DNA of 64,000 bases from Calothrix sp. 336/3 (lineage in GTDB: Bacteria > Cyanobacteriota > Cyanobacteriia > Cyanobacteriales > Nostocaceae), in NCBI RefSeq assembly GCF_000734895.2, contig NZ_CP011382.1, forward strand, positions 620,001 to 684,000, given 5' to 3'. The notes below the pieces were generated by a model that saw only the letters and a program-made list of their open reading frames with translations, was not told the DNA's origin and searched no databases. The stretch's first letter is position 1, and each line of letters starts with the position of its first letter. This document shows positions 18,730 to 27,060 of this stretch, piece after piece. Made by a program: the position numbers and the translations under genes.

Positions 18730-19812
18730 ATGCGGATTGCTCAAATTGCACCACTATGGGAAACTGTTCCTCCACCAGCCTATGGCGGGATAGAATTAGT
18801 AGTGGCATTACTCACAGATGAGCTGGTACGTCGAGGACATGAAGTGACTCTATTTGCATCAGGAGATTCCACAACCCTAGCTCAATTAGAATCAGTTCAT
18901 CCCCGCGCTCTGCGACTCGATCCAACTGTGAAAGAATGCGGTATCTACGAGATGCTACAACTGAGCAGTGTCTATGAAAAAGCGCAGGAATTTGATATTA
19001 TCCATTCCCATATGGGATGTGCAGCTTTACCCTACGCCGGACTGGTGAAAACACCTACAGTTCATACTCTCCATGGCATCTTTACCCCAGACAATGAAAA
19101 GATGTTTACCCATGCCAAAAATCAGCCCTATGTGAGTATTTCTGATGCTCAACGGGAAGGAAGATTAGGATTAAATTGTGTGGCAACGGTTTACAATGGC
19201 ATTGATATTAATAGCCACAAATTCTACCCCCAACCAGACGCAACTCCTTACTTAGCATTTTTAGGTCGTATCTCCCCAGAAAAAGGTCCCCATTTAGCCA
19301 TCGAAATTGCCAAAAAATCGGGATGGCAGTTAAAAATGGCGGGTAAAGTAGATGTGGTCGATGTAGAATATTTTGAGCAAGAGATTAAACCCTATATTGA
19401 TGGGGAACAAATCCAGTATTTAGGAGAGGCAAATCATACCCAAAAGAATGCTTTGATGGGTGGTGCAGTGGCAACTCTATTTCCTATCACCTGGCGTGAA
19501 CCCTTTGGGTTAGTTATGGTAGAGTCAATGGCAGCAGGAACTCCCGTGATTGGGATGAATTTAGGCTCTACAGCAGAAGTCATTGCCCATGGTAAGAGTG
19601 GTTATATCTGCGAAAATATCGATGACTGCATTCATGCAATTGATTTAGCAGTGAAATTGAACCGTCATCAAGTTCGAGAATACGTTGAGAAACGTTTTGG
19701 TGTCAAACAAATGGCAGACGGTTATGAAGCTGTTTACCGACAAATTTTGCAAGGCAAATTTATCAAGAATGGACATTTACGGAGTGCAGTAATTACCGGT
19801 GCGTATAACTAG
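18730..19812 (+). CDS. Family 4 glycosyltransferase
   Basis: A 360-residue GT-B fold enzyme that transfers a sugar from a nucleotide-sugar donor to an unknown acceptor. The N-terminal domain begins MRIAQIAPLWETVPPPAYGG, with the Gly-rich acceptor-side loop, then LTDELVRRGHEVTLFA. The C-terminal donor domain has FLGRISPEKGP, ITWREPFGLVMVESMAAGTPV and GSTAEVIAHGKSGYI, including the E-x7-E pattern of GT4. The start is supported by AGGAG about 9 nt upstream. It is a single-gene unit ended by a stem-loop at 19840-19858. No neighbouring polysaccharide genes help define the acceptor. Confidence 0.93.
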   Translation: MRIAQIAPLWETVPPPAYGGIELVVALLTDELVRRGHEVTLFASGDSTTLAQLESVHPRALRLDPTVKECGIYEMLQLSSVYEKAQEFDIIHSHMGCAALPYAGLVKTPTVHTLHGIFTPDNEKMFTHAKNQPYVSISDAQREGRLGLNCVATVYNGIDINSHKFYPQPDATPYLAFLGRISPEKGPHLAIEIAKKSGWQLKMAGKVDVVDVEYFEQEIKPYIDGEQIQYLGEANHTQKNALMGGAVATLFPITWREPFGLVMVESMAAGTPVIGMNLGSTAEVIAHGKSGYICENIDDCIHAIDLAVKLNRHQVREYVEKRFGVKQMADGYEAVYRQILQGKFIKNGHLRSAVITGAYN

Positions 19813-19839
19813 ATAATTAATCTAGTTAGTTTGGAGTCT

Positions 19840-19858
19840 CGACTTTCTCAAAAAGTCG
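19840..19858. terminator. Terminator stem-loop between convergent genes
   Basis: CGACTTT and AAAGTCG make a 7-bp stem with a short loop, located 28 nt after the glycosyltransferase stop and just before the end of the convergent GNAT gene. The flanking sequence is T/A-rich but lacks a long U-run, so it probably serves both genes. Confidence 0.6.
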
Positions 19859-19885
19859 GGATTCTCTCAATTTACCACAGTCAAT

Positions 19886-20824
19886 TTAACGCCAGTCGTA
19901 TAAGGCAATAATATCATCCCGACTAAAACCGGCTTGATTATCCTTATGCATGGCAACTCCGGTGACTTCTGCACGAAATCCTCGGTCATTCATGATACAG
20001 TAAGCATCATGATGGCTAGTGTTAATACCAGTGATAAGCTTTACCATTCCACTTTCAAGGGTGAAAGCTTCGCATTCTTGAAGTAATTCTTGAAAAGAAA
20101 AGTTTTGCTGATGGTCAGGTCTAACTGTAGCAAATTTGATGTAGCAAGTATCGCTTCCTGCTTCCGTATTCGCTCCACAATGACAAAGGGCGAATCCGAG
20201 CAAACCTTGATCATCCCACAGTAAAATTGTATCACCTAATTTTTGCTCTTGGATAGCGGTGATTTCCTGGGTGAGATTTAACCCTGGGTAGATAGTATCA
20301 GCTAACTGAGAACAAGCTTTGAGAGATTCCTGACGTTGTGTTTCTGTAAGTTGTCTGTATCTGCAAGACTGTAACTGACTTTTGGAAGCAAACTGAAGAG
20401 ATTTAGACATTACCGGAATCAAAAATCTGGGGTAGAATCCAAATTTCTGATATAGTCTATGGTGTTTGGGACTATTGGTAAAAGTGAATAAGCCAGCATA
20501 GTCTATATTCCACTCCACAAAATACTCCATCACAGCCTGAACTAGATTTTGTGCTATACCTTGATTCCAGTAGTCAGGGTGTACACTCAGGGGACCGAAA
20601 AATCCAAAACTACCCCATCTAGTTGCTAAGTTTGTCCCTACAAGCTGTTCGTTAATTATTGCTGCAAAAGCTCCTGTTGGCTCTGTTTTCCAACGATGGT
20701 GAATATAGCTAGCATCACCCATAAATTGAGTCGGTTCAGGTAATCCGATAAAAGTACCAAAGGCAAGCCGAAATATATAGTCAGCTTGTTCTATTTCTTC
20801 TGCCTGTAAGTTACGAATATCCAT
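19886..20824 (-). CDS. GNAT N-acetyltransferase, two-domain
   Basis: A 312-residue protein with two GNAT-like halves. The N-terminal half has the acetyl-CoA site region FGPLSVHPDYWNQGIAQNLVQAVMEYF (about 95-125), motif A of the family, and the NSPKHHRLYQKFGF motif. The C-terminal half repeats the topology (FATVRPDHQQN, GINTSHHDAYCIMNDRGFRAEV) but its CoA loop is less clear, so it may be non-catalytic. The substrate is unknown. Convergent with the glycosyltransferase, and the following spacer is AT-rich. Confidence 0.88.
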   Translation of the reverse strand: MDIRNLQAEEIEQADYIFRLAFGTFIGLPEPTQFMGDASYIHHRWKTEPTGAFAAIINEQLVGTNLATRWGSFGFFGPLSVHPDYWNQGIAQNLVQAVMEYFVEWNIDYAGLFTFTNSPKHHRLYQKFGFYPRFLIPVMSKSLQFASKSQLQSCRYRQLTETQRQESLKACSQLADTIYPGLNLTQEITAIQEQKLGDTILLWDDQGLLGFALCHCGANTEAGSDTCYIKFATVRPDHQQNFSFQELLQECEAFTLESGMVKLITGINTSHHDAYCIMNDRGFRAEVTGVAMHKDNQAGFSRDDIIALYDWR

Positions 20825-21602
20825 AAAAATAATAAAAAAAATATTAAATTTACACTGATACTAATATTTTACTTTCTATGCTTATCATCTCAGCAAATTT
20901 ACCAATCCACAATACCATGTTAGCTGATTAGCTTCTTTCATAAATTCTCAGTTTTTGAACTGGTAATTGCTGCTTTTTAGATAGCTTTTAGCAGACTCAA
21001 ACCATTGATAATGTTAACATTTGTAGAGATTTTCATCCTATCTATCTTTAGAGAGAGGAAAACATTTATAACTTTAATTATCCTGAAAGATTCCTACCAG
21101 GATGGATGCAGTATACTTCGGCTTTATTTTCTGAGAAAATAAAAATATCTTTCCGGAAGTACTGACAATCATGTTGGGTATATGTTGTGTGCTGAACGAT
21201 ATTAACCTTACCGTTAGACACATCAGGTATTGTATGCGTTGAGGAACTAGTAATGAAAAAGATAATTCGATTTCTATCACGTTTGATCGGCTTAGAAACA
21301 GAAGAGTCCAGACTTAACGATTCTTATAAGCACTAATTTCTTTTGGGGATTGAGGCGAAATAGCGACAATTGAGTGAGTTCCCTGAATTATATATCGTCT
21401 TCATCCCCCATAGAATTGTATATTGGATTATATATTTGTCTTGATTTTTAGAAATATTTGTAACGTTGAATTAAAAATCTGTAACTATTAGATTCTTAGG
21501 GGTTTTCAGAGTTGATGGTATTTGTAAACAATTCAAATAGCTCAGGCTTCCACCTTTGACAAAGATGCGGGAATCTGGTTGAGAAAAATAAGCGAGTTGA
21601 AT
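20825..21602. other. AT-rich spacer containing one tiny ORF
   Basis: These 778 nt between the GNAT gene and the cupin gene hold only one candidate coding unit, a 27-codon plus-strand ORF at 21253-21336. No repeat family or strong hairpin is evident in the rest. Confidence 0.5.
21253..21336 (+). CDS. Possible 27-residue amphipathic peptide
   Basis: ATG 21253 is preceded by GAGG at good spacing (about 8 nt). The 27-codon product begins MKKIIRFLSRLIGLE and ends acidic/polar. The first half is a cationic amphipathic helix suited to peripheral membrane binding, and the second half is charged. Upstream DNA is AT-rich enough for a promoter. No family is recognised; support is the ribosome-binding site and the patterned composition only. 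Confidence 0.35.
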   Translation: MKKIIRFLSRLIGLETEESRLNDSYKH

Positions 21603-22043
21603 TCAACTTCCTAGCCTTTGTAAAACTGCCATATCTTCATCATCTAATTCTACGGGTGTACCGCTACGAATTAATTCGGCAAAGTCTTCATTGGGAACCA
21701 TCACAGTTAAAGCATACAATCTCCCCGAACCTGTATTTTCAATCACGTGGGTTCCCATGGCTGGTACTAAGAGACTATCACCTGTTTTGATGGGTATACT
21801 TTTGCCATCACAGATTGCCCTACCTTCACCCTGAAGAATGAAAAACATTTCCACTGCTAACTGGTGACGATTAGGTGGGGTTTTACCACCAACATCGAAA
21901 ATTTCCACACAACAAGTTAGAGATGTGTTGGCGATCGCGGGATCGAAAACAATTGCCAAACGGTTGGTATCATGGGGACTGATACGATAGGCTTGATAAT
22001 CTCTGGGAGATTTAATTACAGGGATAACGCAACAGTTGAACAT
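21603..22043 (-). CDS. Cupin domain protein
   Basis: A 146-residue single-domain cupin when started at ATG 22043. Cupin motif 1 is around HQLAVEMFFILQGEGRAICDG (G(X)5HXH-like but with few His, Glu retained), and motif 2 is around GDSLLVPAMGTHVIENTG. A GTG at 22124 would overlap the upstream gene stop and add 27 residues, but that stretch is translated STRR repeat (SPLITHYSPH), so it is judged spurious. It likely binds a small metabolite or metal. Encoded right after a cysteine hydrolase on the same strand, it may act in the same degradative pathway. Confidence 0.85.
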   Translation of the reverse strand: MFNCCVIPVIKSPRDYQAYRISPHDTNRLAIVFDPAIANTSLTCCVEIFDVGGKTPPNRHQLAVEMFFILQGEGRAICDGKSIPIKTGDSLLVPAMGTHVIENTGSGRLYALTVMVPNEDFAELIRSGTPVELDDEDMAVLQRLGS

Positions 22044-22044
22044 A

Positions 22045-22104
22045 GGGAATGAGTGGTGAGGTGAGTAATGAGTAATAAGTGGTGAGTAGTGAGGAATGAG
22101 TAAT
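22045..22104. repeat. STRR heptamer repeat (GAGTAAT/GAGTGGT type)
   Basis: Degenerate 7-mers related to GAGTAAT lie between the cysteine hydrolase stop and the preferred cupin start, creating an artificial N-terminal extension in the cupin frame. Confidence 0.8.
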
Positions 22105-22120
22105 GGGGATTTATAAATTC

Positions 22121-22894
22121 TCACCTGTCATTTAAAGCAGTTAGCACCCTGGAAGAATCAGTCACAAATCCAAAACACTGCTGCACGTTATATAGTGTTG
22201 CCAACCAACAATATTCCGGGGATGTGGTTGCGGTACAATCTTTCACCAAGATGCAGTCATAACCCAAAAAATTCGCATCACACAGAGTTGTCATTACACA
22301 TTGATCGGCATTTACTCCTGCAAATAAAATAGTAGTCCTGCCCAAATTTCGTAAAATACTATCCAAGGGAGTATCCCAAAATCCACTCATCCGGTATTTA
22401 TCTATACAAATATCTTGTGGTTGCTGTTCCAACTCATCCACCACCGCAGCTGCCCAACTACCCGCCATCAAGACTGGTGCATCATTCTTTGGTAGGGGAT
22501 CGCCTAAACCTATCCCTTCTCCCGTAGGATTATATACATGGTGAATACCCGCACTAATATTCATTAAATCTGGGCGGTTCCCCCAATTCAACCAGATTAC
22601 TGGTATATTTCGGACTCGCAAAGCAGGCAATAAAGTCTGTAATGGTGCAATGGGAGTACGAGCAGGGGCGACATCAACACCAATTTCTGCTAACCAGCCA
22701 TGGGGGTGACAGAAGTCATTTTGCATATCAATCACAATTATGGCAGTTCTTACCAAATCAATCTGCAAAGTTTTGCTTTCTGTGGTTAAGATCACAGGTT
22801 GTGGAGGAATGGGAGGACGGGTAATATCTGCAAAGGATGCATTTACCGCCCAAGCGTTAGGTGCAATACCTAATTTGTACAGAGGTGAGTTCAT
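22121..22894 (-). CDS. Isochorismatase-like cysteine hydrolase
   Basis: A 257-residue member of the isochorismatase-like hydrolase superfamily. The catalytic triad is recognisable: Asp 56 in VIDMQNDFCHPHGW, Lys 166 in DKYRMSGFWDTPLD and Cys 199 in FAGVNADQCVMTT, followed by the cis-peptide region. The full N-terminal extension and the Cys make it an amidohydrolase type (nicotinamidase, ureidoacrylate or biuret hydrolase-like) rather than a true isochorismatase. The divergent amidohydrolase at 23025 and the downstream cupin suggest catabolism of a nitrogen-rich ring compound such as a pyrimidine, purine or triazine; this is inference. Confidence 0.9.
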   Translation of the reverse strand: MNSPLYKLGIAPNAWAVNASFADITRPPIPPQPVILTTESKTLQIDLVRTAIIVIDMQNDFCHPHGWLAEIGVDVAPARTPIAPLQTLLPALRVRNIPVIWLNWGNRPDLMNISAGIHHVYNPTGEGIGLGDPLPKNDAPVLMAGSWAAAVVDELEQQPQDICIDKYRMSGFWDTPLDSILRNLGRTTILFAGVNADQCVMTTLCDANFLGYDCILVKDCTATTSPEYCWLATLYNVQQCFGFVTDSSRVLTALNDR

Positions 22895-23024
22895 AAAACA
22901 CCAGAAAAATATAGAGACAAAAATTAACTTTTCAATCTCTGATTGCCCAAATAACTACCAGCTTTTATTCTTGTAGCGTAGAATCCTCAAATAAGTTGAA
23001 ATACTTAACTTAAGGTTAAACATT

Positions 23025-24422
23025 GTGAAATTTACTCTCCAAAAAGCTCTAATTCCCGTAACTGATGGCTACAGTACGGTTGATGTCCAAATTCAAGATG
23101 GTTTGATTACCGCAGTTGGCAGCAATTTAGAGGTGATTGGTACGGCGATTCCGGCAGAAAATAAACTTTTATTACCAGGTTTTGTGAATGCTCACACCCA
23201 CTCCTCGGAAATGTGGCAACGGGGTTTGATGTCCATGTTTCCCCTAGAATTATGGTTGGCAGAACTTTACGATTTTGCCCCCCTAGATATGGAGAAAATC
23301 TATCTGAGTGCTGTGGGTACGGGGGTAGAAACCTTGCTTTCCGGTGGTACTTGCGTTGTGGATCACATGGTTTTGATACCTGGTAAAGAATTAGAGGCGA
23401 TCGCCACAGCAGCACGTGCATATTCTGAAGTGGGTATACGTGCAGTCATTGCACCTCTGATTCAAGATGAATCCCTCACTGCGGGTATTCCCTCCGGAGA
23501 GACAGAGCAAACCCACGCACCCTATTTTCGTTCTACCCAGGCAACTTTAGATATTATCGAGGCAGCAGCCCAAGAGTTCCATCGTCCCGAAGCTGGAATT
23601 TACATTGCTGTGGCTCCTACGGGAATTCAACTCTGTTCCGATGCTTTGTTTACTGGTTGTATTGCGTTGAGTGAGAAATATAACCTCTGTCGTCACTCTC
23701 ACCTGTTAGAAACCAAAGCACAGGAAAAACTCGCAGAGGAAAAATATGGTTGTACTGCCGTGGAACACCTGCATCGTCTAGGTTATTTAGATTACCGCAC
23801 ATCCCTAGCTCATTGTGTCCACCTCACCGCACAAGATATTGAAATTTTGGCAGCAACTCGCTCCACAGTCGTCCATAATCCCTTGAGTAACCTGCGTTTA
23901 GGTAGTGGCATTGCCCCTATTTTAAAATATCGCCAAGCCGGGGTGAATGTATCTTTTGGTTGCGATGGAGCATCCAGTAATGATTCTCAAGATTTGCTAG
24001 AAGCGATAAAAATTGGTTCGATTTTGCACAATATTACAGATGCAGATTATCTACATTGGATTACACCCCGTCAAGCGGTAGAAATGGCTGCTCAGGGAGG
24101 TGCCATGGGAATTAATTTAGCAGATGAATTAGGTTCTGTGACTGTGGGGAAAAAGGCAGACTTAGTATTGTATGATTTAACTAATTTATCTTTGTTACCC
24201 CGTACTGACCCTATTGGTTTGTTAGTTTTAGGTCGTCCTAGTCATGTAGTCTCCCATGCTTGGGTAAATGGTAAACAAGTGATTGCTGAAGGTAAATTCC
24301 AAACTATAGATGTGGATAATTTACGACAACAATTATTTGATCATAGTCATTGGCAAGCTACACGCAAATCACCAACCGTAGCAGAAATTGAATCCCATTA
24401 TCGATTTGTTATGGGTTTGTAG
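23025..24422 (+). CDS. Amidohydrolase (ATZ/TRZ, nucleobase deaminase-like)
   Basis: A 465-residue metal-dependent amidohydrolase of the cytosine/guanine deaminase-chlorohydrolase group. Metal and catalytic positions seen are H57 and H59 (NAHTHSSEMW), H224/H226 (CRHSHLLET), H263/H266 (LAHCVHL) and D314 (FGCDGASSND). The C-terminal KKADLVLYDL closes the beta-sandwich domain. It would deaminate or dechlorinate an aminated heterocycle; the exact substrate cannot be read from sequence. The start is GTG at 23025. It is divergent from the cysteine hydrolase with a 130-nt shared promoter region, suggesting coordinated expression. Confidence 0.92.
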   Translation: MKFTLQKALIPVTDGYSTVDVQIQDGLITAVGSNLEVIGTAIPAENKLLLPGFVNAHTHSSEMWQRGLMSMFPLELWLAELYDFAPLDMEKIYLSAVGTGVETLLSGGTCVVDHMVLIPGKELEAIATAARAYSEVGIRAVIAPLIQDESLTAGIPSGETEQTHAPYFRSTQATLDIIEAAAQEFHRPEAGIYIAVAPTGIQLCSDALFTGCIALSEKYNLCRHSHLLETKAQEKLAEEKYGCTAVEHLHRLGYLDYRTSLAHCVHLTAQDIEILAATRSTVVHNPLSNLRLGSGIAPILKYRQAGVNVSFGCDGASSNDSQDLLEAIKIGSILHNITDADYLHWITPRQAVEMAAQGGAMGINLADELGSVTVGKKADLVLYDLTNLSLLPRTDPIGLLVLGRPSHVVSHAWVNGKQVIAEGKFQTIDVDNLRQQLFDHSHWQATRKSPTVAEIESHYRFVMGL

Positions 24423-24772
24423 AATCATAGGATGTGGGGGAAAGAAAGCAGGGAACAGGGTATTTTTTCTATTATCCTTTACCATAACCCCCCTCCGAAA
24501 ACAATGGTAAACTGACAACTCAGGGCAGGCTTTATACCATAGCAGTAATTTTGGTTATAAATTTCCTAGCATGAATATTCAGAAGATATAGGAAATGTTT
24601 GGAATATAGAAAGGCGATCGCCATCTCAAACTTACACAAACAAACGCAATAACTCCGTTAAGCTCCGCTAACGCATAACTCCACAAATTCAACAAATGCA
24701 AACTGACTAGCCTCCAGAGTATCGCCCTCCATGGTATGATTTAGTAAGGAGACAAAGTAAGGAATTAAAGTA
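24423..24772. other. Spacer at left edge of toxin-antitoxin island
   Basis: A 350-nt non-coding spacer. It includes a HIP1-like site, the direct repeat copy at 24649-24682 and, near the end, TATGAT (24735-24740), which could be the -10 box of the AbrB/PIN operon. An AAGGA-type ribosome-binding site precedes the ATG at 24773. Confidence 0.5.
24649..24682 (+). repeat. Direct repeat bounding the TA island (left copy)
   Basis: About 33 bp of the type ATAACTCCGTTAAGCTCC followed by GCTAACGCATAACTCC. A second copy in the same orientation with few differences lies at 27829-27862, beyond the last antitoxin gene. Confidence 0.75.
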
Positions 24773-25018
24773 ATGGCTATCACAACCATCACGACAAAAG
24801 GACAAGTAACTATTCCTAAAGAAATTAGAGACTACCTAAATATAGATACAGGTAGCAAGGTTGATTTTGTGATTGATGAAAATGGAATAGTTACACTTAT
24901 TCCTTTGAATGTTCCTGTTCAAAGTTTATCCGGGATTTTGCATCGTCCAGGAATGAAAACCGCAACTTTAGAAGAAATGGAAATAGCAATTAAAGAAGGT
25001 TCAAGTGATTGGAGTTGA
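24773..25018 (+). CDS. AbrB/MazE-family antitoxin of PIN module
   Basis: An 81-residue swapped-hairpin AbrB domain protein: MAITTITTKGQVTIPKEIRDYLNIDTGSKVDFVI is the canonical AbrB/SpoVT DNA-binding fold. The C-terminal half (HRPGMKTATLEEMEIAIKEG) resembles the toxin-wrapping tail of VapB-type antitoxins. It should bind its own promoter and neutralise the PIN ribonuclease encoded immediately downstream, whose ORF overlaps by 14 nt. A typical type II toxin-antitoxin operon. Confidence 0.93.
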   Translation: MAITTITTKGQVTIPKEIRDYLNIDTGSKVDFVIDENGIVTLIPLNVPVQSLSGILHRPGMKTATLEEMEIAIKEGSSDWS

Positions 25019-25394
25019 TACAAATATTTTAGTGCGCTACCTAACTAAAGATGATGAGCAGCAGTGGCAGAAAGCTGTGGAAATTATCGAAGGTGGAGAG
25101 CAATGTTTTATTGCTAATATAGTTCTGTGTGAATTGGTTTGGGTTTTGCGGGGTAAGCCTTATGAATTCAGTAGGTCAGAAATTGGTAAAACTATAGAAA
25201 TGATGTTGCAATGTCCAGTTTTTGAGTTAGAAAATAGCTCTGTAGTTTATCAAGCATTGCACCGTTTTCAGCAAGGAAAAGCTGATTTTTCTGACTATTT
25301 GATTGGTGCGATCGCACAACAATTGGGTTGCAGCAAAACCGTAACATTCGATCGAAATTTAGCAGATAATAAAGGATTTAAGTTGTTGTCGTAA
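25005..25394 (+). CDS. PIN-domain ribonuclease toxin (VapC-like)
   Basis: A 129-residue PIN domain. The conserved acidic residues are visible: Asp 5 in MIGVDTNILVRYL, Glu in LCELVWVL, Asp in KADFSDYLIGAIA and Asp in VTFDRNL. PIN toxins cleave tRNA or other RNAs in a Mg-dependent way to arrest growth. The gene overlaps the AbrB-type antitoxin by 14 nt, consistent with translational coupling. All four acidic positions are kept, so it should be active. Confidence 0.93.
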   Translation: MIGVDTNILVRYLTKDDEQQWQKAVEIIEGGEQCFIANIVLCELVWVLRGKPYEFSRSEIGKTIEMMLQCPVFELENSSVVYQALHRFQQGKADFSDYLIGAIAQQLGCSKTVTFDRNLADNKGFKLLS

Positions 25395-25452
25395 TAACGC
25401 GAAGCGTCAAACCTCTGGCTTATTGCACTCCCACATAAACCCTTAAAAACAT

Positions 25453-25505
25453 AATGCGAACTGACAAGTCAGCGCTTCGCTATCGCTGATTTCTTGCACA
25501 TCAAG
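25453..25505 (+). repeat. Direct repeat flanking PIN/RHH cassette (left copy)
   Basis: Composite repeat: AATGCGAACTGACAAGTCAG (with an internal CTGAC/GTCAG hairpin) followed by TCGCTGATTTCTTGCACATC. Both parts recur in the same order and orientation at 26187-26269, on the other side of the minus-strand PIN/RHH module. Confidence 0.75.
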
Positions 25506-25511
25506 TTGCTG

Positions 25512-25730
25512 TTATTGTGTCAAATCGTCAAGTTTTGCCAATATTTTTAAGCCTTCTTCCCGGTTTCCTGTTGCAGCCATTACTTTAAATCTAGTATGGG
25601 TATCAAATTCTGCTAAAGCGATGGTAGATAATTCTTCAATTAGCTTATTGATACTTATTCCCCTGGATTGAGCCAGTTCTTTTAATCTTGTGTGTTTGTC
25701 ATCTGGTAAACGGATAGTTAAAGTACCCAT
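25512..25730 (-). CDS. Ribbon-helix-helix antitoxin
   Basis: A 72-residue protein: MGTLTIRLPDDKHTRLKELAQSRGISINKLIEEL is a CopG/MetJ-type RHH DNA-binding domain. The remainder (FKVMAATGNREEGLKILAKLDDL) is an acidic helical tail suited to toxin binding. It starts 4 nt after the stop of the PIN toxin gene, so the order is toxin first, antitoxin second, which is less usual than antitoxin first. A type II module is inferred from pairing. Confidence 0.88.
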   Translation of the reverse strand: MGTLTIRLPDDKHTRLKELAQSRGISINKLIEELSTIALAEFDTHTRFKVMAATGNREEGLKILAKLDDLTQ

Positions 25731-25734
25731 TTTC

Positions 25735-26157
25735 TTAACTCCTAATGATTTCTTCGGGTTTTAATATTGATAAATTCGGAAATAGTAATTCAGCACTTTG
25801 AAAATCCTTGATGTTGTTAGTAGCGATAATTTCTGCATTACCAGCAACAGCTAACTCAATTAAGTGATTGTCAGCTTCATCTTTTAAATTTGGTCGCCAT
25901 AGGTAGTAAATAGAAACCCATTGGCTGACGCTCATTAAGGAAGCAAGCAAAGCAGAAATTTCTGTGAGACTTAAAGGACATTTGGCTATAATTTCCGGAC
26001 GCTGTATGACTGATTCATACTCAGAAAATAAAGCGTTTCCCATCAAATGCAAATATTCCCCTTGTAAACAGCGTCGAATTAGTTCTCTACTCGGTCCGCT
26101 TGAGCCAATAAGAGCGCTAATAAAGACGCTGGTATCGATCACAATCTTAATTGGCAT
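25735..26157 (-). CDS. PIN-family toxin of RHH module
   Basis: A 140-residue protein of the 'putative toxin component, PIN family' group. The N-terminus KIVIDTSVFISALIG holds the first Asp, KDEADNHLIELAVAGNAEIIATNNIKDF carries the central and distal acidic residues, and the gene ends with LKPEEII. Expected to be an Mg-dependent ribonuclease. Encoded upstream of its RHH antitoxin with 4 nt between them. The pair is bracketed by the direct repeats at 25453-25505 and 26187-26269, suggesting it was inserted as a cassette. Confidence 0.9.
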   Translation of the reverse strand: MPIKIVIDTSVFISALIGSSGPSRELIRRCLQGEYLHLMGNALFSEYESVIQRPEIIAKCPLSLTEISALLASLMSVSQWVSIYYLWRPNLKDEADNHLIELAVAGNAEIIATNNIKDFQSAELLFPNLSILKPEEIIRS

Positions 26158-26186
26158 GGAGGTATGATAGCATATACGCTATCAAA

Positions 26187-26269
26187 AATGCGAACTGACA
26201 AGTCAGCGCAAGTTATCACACTCCCCACAACTCCCACAAACCGCGATCGCTGATTCCTTACACATCAAG
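26187..26269 (+). repeat. Direct repeat flanking PIN/RHH cassette (right copy)
   Basis: Contains AATGCGAACTGACAAGTCAG at 26187-26206 and GCGATCGCTGATTCCTTACA at 26243-26262, matching the left copy in order and orientation, with a longer middle section. Confidence 0.75.
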
Positions 26270-26324
26270 ATGATCTAGAAATTTTCTGTATAATTGGACT
26301 GTCGATTGAAAGAAGAAACTTAAA

Positions 26325-26543
26325 ATGGCAACTAATATCTCTTTAGAAGAACGGCTTGCAGCAGTAGAATCTGCGATCGCCCAGTTGCAAAAGCAAATAT
26401 CGACCCCCCAAACAACCAATTGGTTACAAAAAATCACCGGCTCTTTTAAAGATGAGCCCGCTTTTGAAGAGGTGCTTGCTTATGGGAAAGCAATCCGTCA
26501 AGGGGATGAGTCTATTCTCGAAGTGCAAGCCGACGAGGTATGA
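26325..26543 (+). CDS. Small antitoxin of interrupted PIN module
   Basis: A 72-residue acidic helical protein (coiled-coil-like N-terminus SLEERLAAVESAIAQLQKQI, then PAFEEVLAYGKAIRQGDES). The overall pattern matches small antitoxin-like partners of PIN genes in cyanobacteria. Its stop overlaps the start of the following PIN reading frame (ATGA), the usual arrangement. No separate DNA-binding motif is obvious. The partner toxin frame is broken by a stop codon, so this may be an orphan antitoxin. Confidence 0.75.
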   Translation: MATNISLEERLAAVESAIAQLQKQISTPQTTNWLQKITGSFKDEPAFEEVLAYGKAIRQGDESILEVQADEV

Positions 26544-26974
26544 AATATTTATTAGATACAGATCATCTCAGTATTCTTCAACGTCAAACTGGGCAAGATT
26601 ACATCAATATTTCGGCACGTATGGCTCAATATCCGTTATCAGATTTTACCGTGTCTAGTGTAACATTTCACGAATAAGTACTGGGCTGTCATGCTTATAT
26701 CAATCGCGCTCAAAACCCAGATGATGTTGTGAAAGGATACGAAATGATGGCACAACTTATTGATAATTTTAAAGTATTGCCTCTTATTTTATTCGACCGT
26801 AATGCATCTGCGGCATTTGAGCAATTACATTCACAACGAATTAAGCTGGCAAAAATGGATGCACGAATCGCTTCAGTTGCTTTATCCCGTGGCTTAGTTC
26901 TGCTAACCCGCAATCATCGAGATTTTAGTAAAGTAGCAAGACTAATGATTGAGGATTGGACGATAGCCTTATAG
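26540..26974 (+). pseudogene. PIN toxin (VapC-like) with in-frame TAA
   Basis: The frame starts at ATG 26540 (MKYLLDTDHLSILQRQTG, the usual PIN start with Asp residues). It runs to VSSVTFHE, meets TAA at 26675-26677, and continues in the same frame as VLGCHAYINRAQ through LTRNHRDFSKV to the stop at 26972-26974. The residue expected at the stop is Gln (the family has a HEQV-like segment), so one CAA-to-TAA change explains it. Both halves are otherwise well kept, so the event is recent. Alternatives are a sequencing error or read-through. Confidence 0.88.
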
Positions 26975-27060
26975 TAGAAAATATACAGCAAAGCGATCGC
27001 CATTCCCAAAACTTCCCTAATAACGCGATCGCCACCCCTACAACCCAAACCGCGATCGCT

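Noticed and set aside
22044..22124. Longer cupin start at GTG 22124 overlapping the hydrolase stop
   Set aside because: The extension is again translated heptamer repeat, and the cupin fold begins after ATG 22043.
26729..26974. Independent PIN fragment starting at ATG 26729
   Set aside because: It lies in the same frame as the upstream half and continues it exactly, so it is the 3' part of one interrupted gene.
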